Positions 36,383-44,911 of a DNA stretch of 64,000 bases are shown here, one piece after another. The stretch spans positions 8,123,533-8,187,532 of the forward strand of contig NZ_KB913037.1 of the NCBI RefSeq assembly GCF_000384295.1. Direction: 5' to 3'. The notes below the pieces were generated by a model, which was not told the origin of the DNA, ran no database searches, and saw only the letters and a list, made by a program, of their open reading frames with translations. The DNA comes from Amycolatopsis balhimycina FH 1894 (lineage in GTDB: Bacteria; Actinomycetota; Actinomycetes; Mycobacteriales; Pseudonocardiaceae). Numbering within the stretch: position 1 is the first letter of the stretch; every line of letters starts with the position of its first letter. The translations under genes and the position numbers were made by a program.

Positions 36383-36990
36383 ATCCGGCTCTGCGACGGA
36401 TCGGGACCGCGGTCACCGCCGTCGTCGTCCTCGGCCTGCTGGTCCTCCTCGGCCACGGGAAGCTCCCGGCCCTGGACGAGAGCCTGCTCACCGGCGGCTG
36501 CGCCATCCCGAAACGGATCACCGCGGTTCCCGGACCGGCTCCTGACGGTGGTGGCGTGCGGGTCGCCGAACAGGGGACGGGCGCCGCGGTGCTGGAAAAC
36601 ACGAGCACCCTGGCCGCCTACCGGATTCCCGTGACGTCCGGCACCCGGACCGTGGAGGTGCCGGTGCTCATGCCGGGACAGCGGATCGGCGTCGTGCTCG
36701 ACCGGCCCGCGGTCGGCCCGGTGAGCTGGCTCGCGCCCGAGGCTTTGGGCGGGTTCACCCCCGTGACCGCCACCGTCGTGCCGGGCGGCGTCCGCTACCG
36801 CTCCGGCAACTGCCGGGCGCTGACCAGCCGCGGTGCCGCGGTGCTCCACCGCGACGCTTCCGGGCGGATAACCGGCGGTGAACAGCTGCCCCCGGCGAGC
36901 GTGTCGTGCGCGGTGGGGGAGAAGGAACTGCCGGCCGCCGTCGCTCCCGGCAGCGAGGTCCACCCGTACTGCGACCTGCGGCCGGAATGA
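36379..36990 (+). CDS. Membrane-anchored or secreted protein of unknown function, apparent CTG start
   Basis: The open frame is about 203 codons. It encodes a basic N-terminus, one hydrophobic segment ([16 protein letters not shown], residues ~9-24), then an extracytoplasmic region with Cys residues ([34 protein letters not shown]). No ATG, GTG or TTG lies in frame between the preceding in-frame stop (36265) and the membrane segment; the first usable codons are CTG 36379, which overlaps the ctaB stop as CTGA, and CTG 36391. The first GTG (36556) would remove the membrane anchor. Four Cys suggest two disulfides. No family is recognised. Confidence 0.6.
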   Translation: MNPALRRIGTAVTAVVVLGLLVLLGHGKLPALDESLLTGGCAIPKRITAVPGPAPDGGGVRVAEQGTGAAVLENTSTLAAYRIPVTSGTRTVEVPVLMPGQRIGVVLDRPAVGPVSWLAPEALGGFTPVTATVVPGGVRYRSGNCRALTSRGAAVLHRDASGRITGGEQLPPASVSCAVGEKELPAAVAPGSEVHPYCDLRPE

Positions 36991-37047
36991 TCGCGCCACC
37001 GGCGTCGTTAGACTGGTTCGGCTCTTTTCCCTTGAGGCGAAAGCAGG

Positions 37048-39297
37048 ATGCTCTTGTCCGTCTCCTCGGACGACTTCTCCGCCGAGCTCGCCCGCGAGCA
37101 GGCGTACGTCACCACCCTCTACACGAAGCTCGACGCCGAGCGCCTCGAAGCCCAGCGCCGCCTCGACGAGACCCTGCGCCAGACCGGCGGCACCCCGCAG
37201 GCCCGCACCGAGCGCGACGTCGCCACGACCCTCTACACCGACCGGCTCGCCCAGCTCGGCTCGGTCGAGCAGGGCCTGGCCTTCGGGCGGCTCGACTTCG
37301 TCCCCGAAAGCGCCGAAGAGACGACCTACGTCGGCCGGCTCGGGCTCTTCGACGAGGACGACGACTACAAGCCGCTGCTCGTCGACTGGCGGGCGCCGGT
37401 CGCGCGGCCGTTCTACCTCGCCACCGCCGCGTCGCCTGACGGGGTGCGCCGGCGCCGTCACCTGCGGTCGCTGACCCGCAAGGTCACCGGCTTCGACGAC
37501 GAGATCCTCGACCTCACCGCCGCCGACCAGGGCCAGGACCTCGGGCTGGCCGGCGAAGCCGCGCTGCTGGCCGCGCTGGAGCAGCGGCGCACGGGCGAGA
37601 TGAGCGACATCGTCGCGACCATCCAGGCCGAGCAGGACCGCATCATCCGGGCCCCGCTGGGCGGCGTCATGGTCGTCCAGGGCGGGCCGGGCACCGGCAA
37701 GACCGCCGTCGCGCTGCACCGCGCGGCCTACCTGCTCTACACGCACCGCCAGCAGCTCACCACCCGCGGCGTGCTCGTCGTCGGGCCGAACAGCACGTTC
37801 CTGCGCTACATCGGCCAGGTCCTGCCGTCCCTCGGCGAGACCGGTGTCCTGCTCGCCACCGTCGGGCAGCTCTACCCCGGCCTCACCGCCGACGGCGTCG
37901 AGCCGCGGGAGACCACCGAGGTCAAGGGGCGGCTGGTGATGGCCGACGTGCTCGCCAACGCCGTCCGCGACCGCCAGCGCGTGCCCGAGCCGGTCATGGA
38001 GATCGAGTACGAGCACGACGTGCTGCGGCTGGATCGCAAGACCTGCACCGACGCCCGGACCCGCGCCCGCCGGTCGAGGCGCCCGCACAACCCGGCGCGG
38101 CGCCTGTTCGTCTCCGACGTCCTCGACGCGCTGACCCGCCAGGCCGCGCGGAAACTCGGGGAGGACCTTCTCGACGGGCAGGACCTCGCCGACATCCGGG
38201 CCGAGCTGGCCGCGGACGAAAACATCGCCGCCGCGCTGAACGAGCTGTGGCCGGTGTTGACGCCGGAAGGCGTGCTCGACGACCTGTTCGCCGACCGCGA
38301 ACGCCTCTCACGGGCGGCCGGGAAGCTGCTGCCCGCTTCGGACCAGGCCCTCCTGGAGAGCGGCCGCGACGCTCGCTGGACCCCGGCCGACGTGCCGCTG
38401 CTCGACGAGCTGGCCGAGCTGATCGGCGTCGACGACACCGAGGCCCGCGTCGAGCGCAAACGCCGTGAGCGCGAGAACCGCGCGTACGCCGAGGGCGTGC
38501 TCGACATCCTCGAGCAGGACGAAGAGATCGTCGACGAGGAGCTGCTGCGCGTCTCGGACGTCCTCGACGCCGAGCTGTTCGCCGAGCGCCAGCAGGAGCG
38601 CAGCGAGCTGACCGCCGCCCAGCGGGCCGCGCAGGACCGGACCTGGACGTTCGGGCACGTGATCGTCGACGAGGCACAGGAACTGTCGGCGATGGACTGG
38701 CGGCTGCTCATGCGGCGCACGCCGAACCGCTCGATGACGCTGGTCGGCGACGTCGCCCAGACCGGCGCGGCGGGCGGCGCGCGGTCGTGGGGCGAAGTGC
38801 TCTCGCCGTACGTCGAGGACCGGTGGCGGCTGCAAGAGCTGACCGTGAACTACCGCACGCCGGCGGAGATCATGGCCGTCGCGGCGCGGGTGCTTTCCGA
38901 GGTCGACGCGTCGCTGTCGGCGCCGTCCTCGGTGCGGGAGACCGGCGTCCCGCCGTGGTCGGTGCGGCCGGCTTCGCTCACCGAGGAGCTGCCCGGGCTG
39001 GTGGCGGCCGAACTGTCCGAAGTGGACGGTGGCACGGTGGCGGTCCTGGTGCCGCCGGGCCGGCTCGACGCGGTCTCGGCGCTGCTCGGCTCGTACGACG
39101 AGCGGCTGAGCGTGCTGACGGTGGAGCGTTCGAAGGGCCTGGAGTTCGACTCGGTGGTGCTGGTCGCGCCGGACGAGGTCGTCGCGGGGTCGCCGCGCGG
39201 GCTCAACGACCTGTACGTGGCCCTGACGCGGGCGACCCGGCGGCTCGGCGTGGTCCGGACCGGTGACGATGTTCCGGCACTCTCCGTGCTTGGCTAG
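37048..39297 (+). CDS. HelD-family RNA polymerase-recycling ATPase (UvrD/Rep-like)
   Basis: A 749-aa superfamily 1 helicase-like protein of the HelD/HelR class. An N-terminal coiled coil (about residues 1-60) is followed by FDEDDDYKPLLVDWRAPVAR, Walker A GGPGTGKTAVALHRAAYLLY near 213, VIVDEAQELSAMDWRLLMRR as Walker B, and C-terminal motifs TLVGDVAQTGA, LTVNYRTPAEI, ERSKGLEFDSVVLVAPDEV and YVALTRATRRLGV. HelD proteins release stalled RNA polymerase; the actinobacterial HelR subgroup gives rifamycin tolerance. No rifamycin-associated element is obvious upstream. RbpA, another polymerase partner, is encoded at 22971. Confidence 0.9.
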   Translation: MLLSVSSDDFSAELAREQAYVTTLYTKLDAERLEAQRRLDETLRQTGGTPQARTERDVATTLYTDRLAQLGSVEQGLAFGRLDFVPESAEETTYVGRLGLFDEDDDYKPLLVDWRAPVARPFYLATAASPDGVRRRRHLRSLTRKVTGFDDEILDLTAADQGQDLGLAGEAALLAALEQRRTGEMSDIVATIQAEQDRIIRAPLGGVMVVQGGPGTGKTAVALHRAAYLLYTHRQQLTTRGVLVVGPNSTFLRYIGQVLPSLGETGVLLATVGQLYPGLTADGVEPRETTEVKGRLVMADVLANAVRDRQRVPEPVMEIEYEHDVLRLDRKTCTDARTRARRSRRPHNPARRLFVSDVLDALTRQAARKLGEDLLDGQDLADIRAELAADENIAAALNELWPVLTPEGVLDDLFADRERLSRAAGKLLPASDQALLESGRDARWTPADVPLLDELAELIGVDDTEARVERKRRERENRAYAEGVLDILEQDEEIVDEELLRVSDVLDAELFAERQQERSELTAAQRAAQDRTWTFGHVIVDEAQELSAMDWRLLMRRTPNRSMTLVGDVAQTGAAGGARSWGEVLSPYVEDRWRLQELTVNYRTPAEIMAVAARVLSEVDASLSAPSSVRETGVPPWSVRPASLTEELPGLVAAELSEVDGGTVAVLVPPGRLDAVSALLGSYDERLSVLTVERSKGLEFDSVVLVAPDEVVAGSPRGLNDLYVALTRATRRLGVVRTGDDVPALSVLG

Positions 39298-39307
39298 GGT
39301 GCCCCGC

Positions 39308-39871
39308 ATGCAGAAGATCGGGAAGATCGTGGTCGTCGCCGCGGCGGCGCTGTCGCTGGCCGCGTGCGGCCAGGCCGCCAAGACCGGGACGGCGGCCGCT
39401 CCGCCGGGGTCGGCCGTCTCGTCGTCGAGTGCCGCGCAGGCGCCCCAGAGCAAGGGCCGCGAGTGCACGGCGGACGACATCAAGACGACGGGGAAGTTCG
39501 GCGAACAGCCCGAAATCACCATCCCGGACGACTGCGACCCGCCGAAGAAGCTGATCACCAAGGACCTGTCCGAGGGCACCGGTGACCCCGCCAAGGCCGG
39601 GCAGAAGCTCCAGATGAACTACCTGCTGGTGACGTGGTCGGACAAGCAGAAGCTGGACAGCTCCTTCGACCGCGGCAAGACGTTCGACCTCAACCTCGGC
39701 GCCGGTGACGTCATCCCGGGCTGGGACCAGGGCCTGGCGGGCATCAAGCAGGGCGGCCGCCGCCTGCTGATCATCCCGCCGGACCTCGCCTACGGCGACG
39801 GCGGCGGGCGCATGAAGCCGAACGAGACCCTGGTGTTCGTCACCGACGCCGTGTCGGTCGCCGCCGCCTGA
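39308..39871 (+). CDS. Lipoprotein FKBP-type peptidyl-prolyl isomerase
   Basis: A 187-aa exported protein. The signal peptide ends in lipobox LAAC at residues 17-20, so the mature protein is lipid-anchored. A Ser/Ala/Pro-rich linker follows, then an FKBP domain at about 80-185 (GQKLQMNYLLVTWSDKQKLD, FDLNLGAGDVIPGWDQGLAG, QGGRRLLIIPPDLAYGDGGG). It probably assists folding of exported proteins. It starts 10 bases after the helicase gene and ends just before a palindromic terminator. Confidence 0.92.
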   Translation: MQKIGKIVVVAAAALSLAACGQAAKTGTAAAPPGSAVSSSSAAQAPQSKGRECTADDIKTTGKFGEQPEITIPDDCDPPKKLITKDLSEGTGDPAKAGQKLQMNYLLVTWSDKQKLDSSFDRGKTFDLNLGAGDVIPGWDQGLAGIKQGGRRLLIIPPDLAYGDGGGRMKPNETLVFVTDAVSVAAA

Positions 39872-39877
39872 CTCCCA

Positions 39878-39933
39878 AGTCCGTGAATGGCACATTGAAG
39901 GACTTGAAGTCTCTCAATGTGCCATTCACGGCT
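39878..39933. terminator. Palindrome between convergent FKBP and quinone reductase genes
   Basis: A second near-copy of the 17049 palindrome (AGTCCGTGAATGGCACATTG type) with arms of about 26 nt and two mismatches, centred on GACTTGAAGTC. It sits 6 bases after the FKBP stop and ends 1 base before the stop of the convergent gene. Confidence 0.75.
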
Positions 39934-39934
39934 T

Positions 39935-40903
39935 TCACGGGATGAGCAGGAGCTTGCCGGTGGTGCGGCGGGCCTGGAGGTCTTCGTGGGCCTTGCGGGC
40001 GTCGGCGAGCGGGTACTTGCCGCCGATGCGGATGTTCAGCTTGCCCGCCAGGATGGCGTCGAACAGCTCCTTCGAACGCCAGTCGATCTCCTCGCGCGTG
40101 CGCGTGTAGTGCACGGACGTCGGGCGCGTCAGGTAGAGCGAGCCGCCGGCGTTGAGGCGCTGCGGGTCGAGCGGCGGCACGGGGCCGCTGGACGCGCCGA
40201 ACAGCGCCAGCAGGCCGCGCACCTTCAGGCTGGCCAGACTGCCGTCGACGGTGTCCTTGCCGACGCCGTCGTAGACGACGTCGACGCCTTCGCCGCCGGT
40301 CAGTTCGCGGGTGATCTTCGCGAAGTCCTCGCGGTCGTAGCGGATCACCTCGTCGGCGCCGGCTTCGCGGGCGAGCTTCTCCTTCTCCTCGGTCGACACC
40401 GTGCCGATCACGCGCGCGCCGCGTGCCTTCGCCAGCTGCACCAGGAGCAGGCCGACGCCACCGGCGGCCGCGTGCACCAGCACATCGTGACCCGGCTTGA
40501 CCTCGAAGGTCGAGGCGACCAGGTAGTGGGCGGTGATGCCCTGCAGCATCGTCGCGGCGGCGGTCTCGAGGGAGATGCCTTCAGGGACCTTCACCGCGAC
40601 CGACGCCGGCACGAGCTTGCGGGCCGCGTAGCTGCCGATCGACCCCTGCCAGGCGACGCGGTCGCCGGGCTCGAAGCCCGTGCCGGCGCCCGCCTCCACG
40701 ACCGTGCCGGCGCCCTCGAGGCCGAGCACGACCGGCAGCTCCATCGGGTAGACGCCCTGGCGCTGGTAGGTGTCGATGTAGTTGACCCCGGCCGCGGCGA
40801 CGTCGACCAGGAGTTCGCCGGCCTGCGGGGCGCGGACGTCCACTTCGGCCGGCTCGAGCACTTCCGGGCCGCCGGTCTTCGTCACCTGTACTGCGGTGGG
40901 CAT
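39935..40903 (-). CDS. qor: Quinone oxidoreductase (NADPH:quinone reductase, MDR family)
   Basis: A 322-aa zinc-less medium-chain dehydrogenase. QVTKTGGPEVLEPAEVDVRA opens the GroES-like domain; GVNYIDTYQRQGVYPMELPV and the NADPH site VHAAAGGVGLLLVQLAKARG, then GTVSTEEK, are typical of QorA. It reduces quinones by one electron. AGGAGG precedes ATG 40903. In M. tuberculosis qor also lies between ctaB and mptB, so the order is conserved. Confidence 0.93.
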   Translation of the reverse strand: MPTAVQVTKTGGPEVLEPAEVDVRAPQAGELLVDVAAAGVNYIDTYQRQGVYPMELPVVLGLEGAGTVVEAGAGTGFEPGDRVAWQGSIGSYAARKLVPASVAVKVPEGISLETAAATMLQGITAHYLVASTFEVKPGHDVLVHAAAGGVGLLLVQLAKARGARVIGTVSTEEKEKLAREAGADEVIRYDREDFAKITRELTGGEGVDVVYDGVGKDTVDGSLASLKVRGLLALFGASSGPVPPLDPQRLNAGGSLYLTRPTSVHYTRTREEIDWRSKELFDAILAGKLNIRIGGKYPLADARKAHEDLQARRTTGKLLLIP

Positions 40904-40994
40904 GGGTCCTCCTCGGATCGGGTTCTCCCGGTGCAACTATGGCCGACGCCACGCTGTTCCGCGTTCCAGCCGCTCTTTGGTTAGGCTCCGGAAC

Positions 40995-41285
40995 GTGGAA
41001 GAGACTGTTTCGCCGACCAGTGCGCAGCTGGGTGCGGCGCGCAAGTTCGTGAAGGCGCACGGCAAGCCGTCCCGCGCGGTGGTGGAGAACATCGGCCGGG
41101 CGGGCGCCCGGGTCGTGCTCGTGGGCGCGGACGGCGCACTGGGCGACGTCGTGGTGTCCTCGGTGGCGACCGGCGAAGCGCTGGTCGAGGCGGTCGAGGA
41201 CCTCTCGCCGGCAACGTGGGACGCGGAGACGGTCAACCAGGCGAAGATCGGCGCGGAGCACCGCCGCAAGATGGCGGGCCGGTGA
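40995..41285 (+). CDS. Conserved small actinobacterial protein of unknown function
   Basis: A 96-aa protein, GTG start, 8 bases after a TAGGCT -10-like box (40982-40987), hence probably leaderless. A Lys/Arg-rich helix (AARKFVKAHGKPSRAVVENI) precedes a small beta segment (GARVVLVGADGALGDVVVSS) and a final helix. The TGA stop overlaps the GTG of an ATP-grasp gene, so the two are probably coupled in function. No family name is recognised. Confidence 0.7.
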   Translation: MEETVSPTSAQLGAARKFVKAHGKPSRAVVENIGRAGARVVLVGADGALGDVVVSSVATGEALVEAVEDLSPATWDAETVNQAKIGAEHRRKMAGR

Positions 41286-42142
41286 ACCGCACCGCGATCC
41301 TGGTCAGCTGCGCGCACCTGCCGGAAGGCGACGGCGACGACGACGCCGTGGTGCCCGCCCTGGCGTCGCTGGGGTTCTCGGTGTCATGGGCGGCGTGGGA
41401 CTCGGCTGCCGACTTCGCCTCGGCCGACGCCGTGATCCTGCGCGCGACCTGGGATTACCCGGCCCGGCGTCCCGAGTTTCTCGCGTGGTGCGAGGCGGTG
41501 CCGTCGCTGCTCAACTCGGCGGAGGTGGTCCGCTGGAACACGAACAAGGCGTACCTGGTCGAGCTGCTCGACGCGGGCCTGCCGGTGGTCCCGACCGCGC
41601 TCGTCGAGCCCGGCTCCCCGGCCCGGTTCCCGTCGTCGGAGTACGTGGTCAAGCCCTCGGTGGGCGCGGGTTCCCGTGGAGCGGCCCGCTTCGCGGCCGG
41701 TGCCGACGCGTCCGCCCACGTGGCCGCGCTCCACGCCGAAGGCCACACGGCGATGATCCAGCCGTACCAGTCCGGTGTGGACAGCGAGGGCGAGCTGGCC
41801 CTGGTGTACCTGGGCGGGATCTACTCCCACACCTTCACGAAGGGTGCGATGCTCGGGTCCACAATGGACGAATCGGGGCTGTACCTGACGGAGAAGCTGG
41901 CTCCGGCGGAGCCCTCCGCGGAGGCCCTGGCGCTGGCCGAGGACGTCCTGGACACGGCTTCGGCGTTGCTGGGAATCCTACGGGCCGAGCTGCTGTACGC
42001 CAGGGTGGACCTGGTCCCGGGCGCGGACGGCAAGCCGTTGCTGCTGGAGCTGGAGCTGACGGAGCCATCACTGGGCTTCCGCCAGGCGGATCCGGCCGCG
42101 GCGACCCGGTTCGCCTCGGCGGTGCGGCAGCAGCTGGCGTAG
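41282..42142 (+). CDS. ATP-grasp domain protein
   Basis: A 286-aa protein resembling glutathione synthetase/RimK-type ligases. The N-terminal pre-ATP-grasp region contains AVILRATWDYPARRPEFLAW; NTNKAYLVELLDAGLPVVPT, EYVVKPSVGAGSRGAARF (with the ATP-binding Lys), MIQPYQSGVDSEGELALVYL and the metal-binding LLLELELTEPSLGF follow. It should join an acid to an amine using ATP; the substrates are unknown. The GTG start sits in a GTGA overlap with the small gene upstream. Its stop abuts the stop of the convergent membrane peptide gene. Confidence 0.85.
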   Translation: MNRTAILVSCAHLPEGDGDDDAVVPALASLGFSVSWAAWDSAADFASADAVILRATWDYPARRPEFLAWCEAVPSLLNSAEVVRWNTNKAYLVELLDAGLPVVPTALVEPGSPARFPSSEYVVKPSVGAGSRGAARFAAGADASAHVAALHAEGHTAMIQPYQSGVDSEGELALVYLGGIYSHTFTKGAMLGSTMDESGLYLTEKLAPAEPSAEALALAEDVLDTASALLGILRAELLYARVDLVPGADGKPLLLELELTEPSLGFRQADPAAATRFASAVRQQLA

Positions 42143-42274
42143 TCACCGGACGGCCTCCTGCACGGCGGCGAGCACCAGGGCGACGATCGCGCCGATCGTG
42201 GTGACGGCCAGCGAACCGGTGATCAGGTAGAGCCCGCCGATTCCGGTCAAGCCCGCTTTGATCAATTTCCCCAT
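42143..42274 (-). CDS. Small membrane protein, 43 aa
   Basis: It encodes [20 protein letters not shown] then [20 protein letters not shown]: a short basic start followed by one long hydrophobic stretch. The stop codon directly touches the stop of the convergent ATP-grasp gene, an arrangement also seen at 2147/2148. The frame could begin further upstream (42343), but residues there are hydrophilic and untypical. Function unknown; the prediction is tentative. Confidence 0.45.
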   Translation of the reverse strand: MGKLIKAGLTGIGGLYLITGSLAVTTIGAIVALVLAAVQEAVR

Positions 42275-42328
42275 GCCCCGGGAATCGTCCTGCCTCGGCG
42301 AAGGCCGGTGGCGATTTTCGTTGCCCAC

Positions 42329-42359
42329 TGTACTACCCCTCACTATGGTGTACTAGTAC
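42329..42359. promoter_or_regulatory. Candidate operator with GTACTAGTAC palindrome
   Basis: A perfect 10-bp palindrome GTACTAGTAC (42350-42359) and a related half-site TGTACTACC (42329-42337) form an imperfect inverted repeat (ACTGTACTACC against GGTGTACTAGT). It lies in an AT-richer spacer between the small membrane gene and the 386-aa gene. The regulator is unknown. Confidence 0.4.
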
Positions 42360-42495
42360 GCGCTGACTTTCAGGATGTCTCGCGAGGGCCAGGACCGGAA
42401 ATGATCTTTGGTGGTGCGAAGGTGTTTCTGCTTGTCGGACTGTTTCGCGAATTGTCGATCTTTTTCCGGAACTGTTTCCGGGCAGAGGGGGAGTC

Positions 42496-43656
42496 GTGAC
42501 GGCGCAACTGGACAGCGAACGCCTCGGAGAGTCGCCCGAGAAGGCCGCGCTGGCCGCACTGGCCAGACGCCGGGACGGAGACCCGCTCGGTGCTCTTCGG
42601 CGCGCGGTGGAATCGTCGTTGAGCGGTTCCGGCACCATACTCGGCTGTCTCGTCGATCCGACTGCTTCACTGCCGGCGGCAACACCGGAATTGCGTGCGT
42701 CGGCGATCTGGGGCCTCGTCGTCGACGAGATCGGCAAACTGGGTTCGGTCGTGGAGCCGCGTGAGCACTACGTCCTGCTGGCCGCGTTCCGGCTCCCGCC
42801 GGTACCGGACGGCAGTGCCGGCTGGGCGTCGAACCTCGGCGACCGATTCGGCCAATTGGCCGAAGTCCGTGGTCTTTTCGGAGAGCGGAAACCGCTGTCG
42901 AACACGCCGATGAACAAGGCCTGGGCCGGCGCGCTGGAGATGCTCAGTACCGCCGTGGCGCGGAAGCTCGAACACCTCGAGGGTGAAGGCTGGTTGCCCT
43001 ACGTGGACATCGGACGATCGGCTACGGCGGGCACGGTTCCCGGCGACGGATGTCCGGAAGGGTGCCGAGCCCCGTCCGAAGGCGCGCAGCCGGTGTTGGT
43101 GGAGCGGATGAACGTCACCGTCGTCATGCACCGGCGGATGGCGTTGCGTCGCATCACCGAGCGGGACGTCGTAGCCCGCGAGGACGGTGTCGACGGTTAT
43201 GACGTTTACGCGGGGACCGGCTGGACCGGGAACCTCGCCGAAATCCCCGTCAAAGCCCTGTGGAACTGCCGCGTCGCCGCGGTGCGCGGCGAGTACTCGG
43301 GCGACCCCGTTCTGGCCAGGCTGCGGTTCCGGCGGAAGCTGCGGATGAACGAGACGTACACCTTCGTCTCCGAGGCGGTCGACGGGAACCTCGACGAGGA
43401 ACGCAGGTGGATCAATGTCAAAGTCGATCACCACGGTGTGGCACCGGGCGGACTCACGGTACGCGTGAGCTTCGACGCGGAATGCCTGCCTGAAGCCTGC
43501 TGGTGGTACGCCGAGCAGCTCGAAGTCGAGAGGTTGCGCCGGCCGCGGCCGGGCGATCCGCGCCTGCTCGACGTGAGAGACGGGTTCGTGGAGCACACCT
43601 TCGAGGGGTGCTGCCACCCGCGGGAGGAGTACGGGATCGCGATCAGATGGCCTTGA
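42496..43656 (+). CDS. Uncharacterised 386-aa protein in a lower-GC segment
   Basis: The GTG start at 42496 has AGAGGGGGAG upstream. The first ~165 residues are mostly helical (ALAALARRRDGDPLGALRRA, EPREHYVLLAAFRLPP), followed by a beta-rich C-terminal half (VKALWNCRVAAVRGEYSGDP, NETYTFVSEAVDGNLDEERR, INVKVDHHGVAPGGLTVRVS) ending DGFVEHTFEGCCHPREEYGI. There is no signal peptide or membrane segment. The tail motif 'WWYAEQLEVERLRRPRPGD' recurs, from memory, in unannotated proteins of related genomes. Flanking DNA is visibly poorer in GC than the rest, suggesting transfer. Function unknown. Confidence 0.7.
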   Translation: MTAQLDSERLGESPEKAALAALARRRDGDPLGALRRAVESSLSGSGTILGCLVDPTASLPAATPELRASAIWGLVVDEIGKLGSVVEPREHYVLLAAFRLPPVPDGSAGWASNLGDRFGQLAEVRGLFGERKPLSNTPMNKAWAGALEMLSTAVARKLEHLEGEGWLPYVDIGRSATAGTVPGDGCPEGCRAPSEGAQPVLVERMNVTVVMHRRMALRRITERDVVAREDGVDGYDVYAGTGWTGNLAEIPVKALWNCRVAAVRGEYSGDPVLARLRFRRKLRMNETYTFVSEAVDGNLDEERRWINVKVDHHGVAPGGLTVRVSFDAECLPEACWWYAEQLEVERLRRPRPGDPRLLDVRDGFVEHTFEGCCHPREEYGIAIRWP

Positions 43657-43743
43657 CCGGAAAGGGATCGAGGAGCCAAGCGCCAATGGTGCTCGGTCCC
43701 TTCCCGGGGGCTCTTCCCTGGAGAGAGCTGGTGTCGGGCTTGA

Positions 43744-43800
43744 TCAGTTGCCGGTGTTCCCGCCGCCTTCGCCGCCGCCAGCGTGGTTGTGGTGCTCCAC
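43744..43800 (-). CDS. Possible 18-residue His/Gly-rich peptide
   Basis: GTG at 43800, with GAGGGAGAG 4-6 bases upstream, opens a frame encoding VEHHNHAGGGEGGGNTGN and a TGA. It is downstream of the desaturase gene on the same strand, in an AT-rich non-coding stretch with short palindromes (43828-43841, 43909-43918). The composition (three His, many Gly, no Arg or Lys) is odd for chance. It could be a metal-binding or precursor peptide, or an accident. Low certainty. Confidence 0.25.
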   Translation of the reverse strand: MEHHNHAGGGEGGGNTGN

Positions 43801-43930
43801 GCTCTCTCCCTCTATGTAATTCAGCTTCAGACCAATGTCTGCGAGAGAAGATTACCGCGCATATGTAGGATCGATCAGCCCACTGGTTGTTAGGCCAATT
43901 GGAGCAGTAGTCTAGACTGTCAGGTTGTAG

Positions 43931-44848
43931 TCAGGCTCGCTTTGCGGCCAGCCGGTCAGCTCTCGGCCACCGCACGTCCGTCGCCCAGCCCAGCCTCTCG
44001 AACGCCCAGATGAGCCGCGCCGAGATGTCCACCTGGCCGCGCAGCACCCCGTGCCGCGCGCACGTCGGGTCGGCGTGGTGGGAGTTGTGCCAGGACTCGC
44101 CCATCGAAAGCACCGCCAGCGGCCAGAAGTTCGCCGCCTTGTCGCGGCTCGCGAACGGGCGCTCGCCGATCAGGTGGCACACCGAGTTGACCGACCACGA
44201 CACGTGGTGCAGGAACGCGATCCGCACCAGTCCCGCCCAGAAGAACGCCGTCACCACGCCCCACCACGACCAGGTCAGCAGGCCGCCCAGCGCCGCCGGG
44301 AGGGCCAGGCTCAACGTGATCCACAGCCAGAAGTAGCGGCTCACCCAGCGCAGGTCCGGGTCGGCCACCAGGTCCGGGGCGAACCGGTCCGCGTTGGTCA
44401 CCTCGCGGCCGAACATCCAGCCCATGTGCGCGTGCCAGAACCCCCGCAGCAGCGCCGACGGCGACGTGCCGAACAGCCACGGCGAGTGCGGGTCGCCCTC
44501 GCGGTCGGCGAACGCGTGGTGGCGGCGGTGGCTGGCCACCCAGAAGATCACCGAACCCTGCACCGCCATGCTGCCCGCGATGGCCAGCACCACCCGCAGG
44601 GGACGCGACGCCTTGAACGCGCCGTGGGTGAAGTAGCGGTGGTAGCCGACCGTCACCCCGAGCGTCGCGAAGACGTAGAACACCGCCGCGAGGATCAGAT
44701 CCACCCAGGTCATGCCCCAGCCCCAGACCAGTGGGACGGCGACGAGGAGTGCCGCGAACGGCACCAGCAGGAAGGTCTTGAGCACGATCATCTCGCCGGT
44801 CCCCCGGCGGTGGGAGATGAGCGGCTTGGGCGCGGTGCGCGACGTCAT
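43931..44848 (-). CDS. Acyl-CoA/acyl-lipid delta-9 type fatty acid desaturase
   Basis: A 305-aa integral membrane di-iron desaturase. The three His boxes are HRYFTH (residues 70-75), HRRHH (107-111) and HNSHH (254-258), the stearoyl-CoA desaturase pattern. Four hydrophobic helices lie around 22-46, 48-68, 86-104 and 180-215. It introduces a double bond into a fatty acyl chain and so tunes membrane fluidity. It stands alone, downstream of ctaA on the same strand with a 63-bp gap. Confidence 0.9.
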   Translation of the reverse strand: MTSRTAPKPLISHRRGTGEMIVLKTFLLVPFAALLVAVPLVWGWGMTWVDLILAAVFYVFATLGVTVGYHRYFTHGAFKASRPLRVVLAIAGSMAVQGSVIFWVASHRRHHAFADREGDPHSPWLFGTSPSALLRGFWHAHMGWMFGREVTNADRFAPDLVADPDLRWVSRYFWLWITLSLALPAALGGLLTWSWWGVVTAFFWAGLVRIAFLHHVSWSVNSVCHLIGERPFASRDKAANFWPLAVLSMGESWHNSHHADPTCARHGVLRGQVDISARLIWAFERLGWATDVRWPRADRLAAKRA

Positions 44849-44911
44849 GGGGCGAACAGTAACCCACGTGCCGGACGTGCACGCCGACGCGGAGTTAAGC
44901 CCGCGTTGCCG

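Noticed and set aside
40995..42142. The coupled 96-aa and ATP-grasp genes as a toxin-antitoxin or RiPP pair
   Set aside because: The small protein has no core-peptide features, and the pair sits in conserved core order. No other biosynthetic genes are nearby.
42308..42499. A 63-codon frame upstream of the 386-aa gene
   Set aside because: It has no ribosome binding site and overlaps the start and ribosome binding site of the downstream gene. Composition gives no support.
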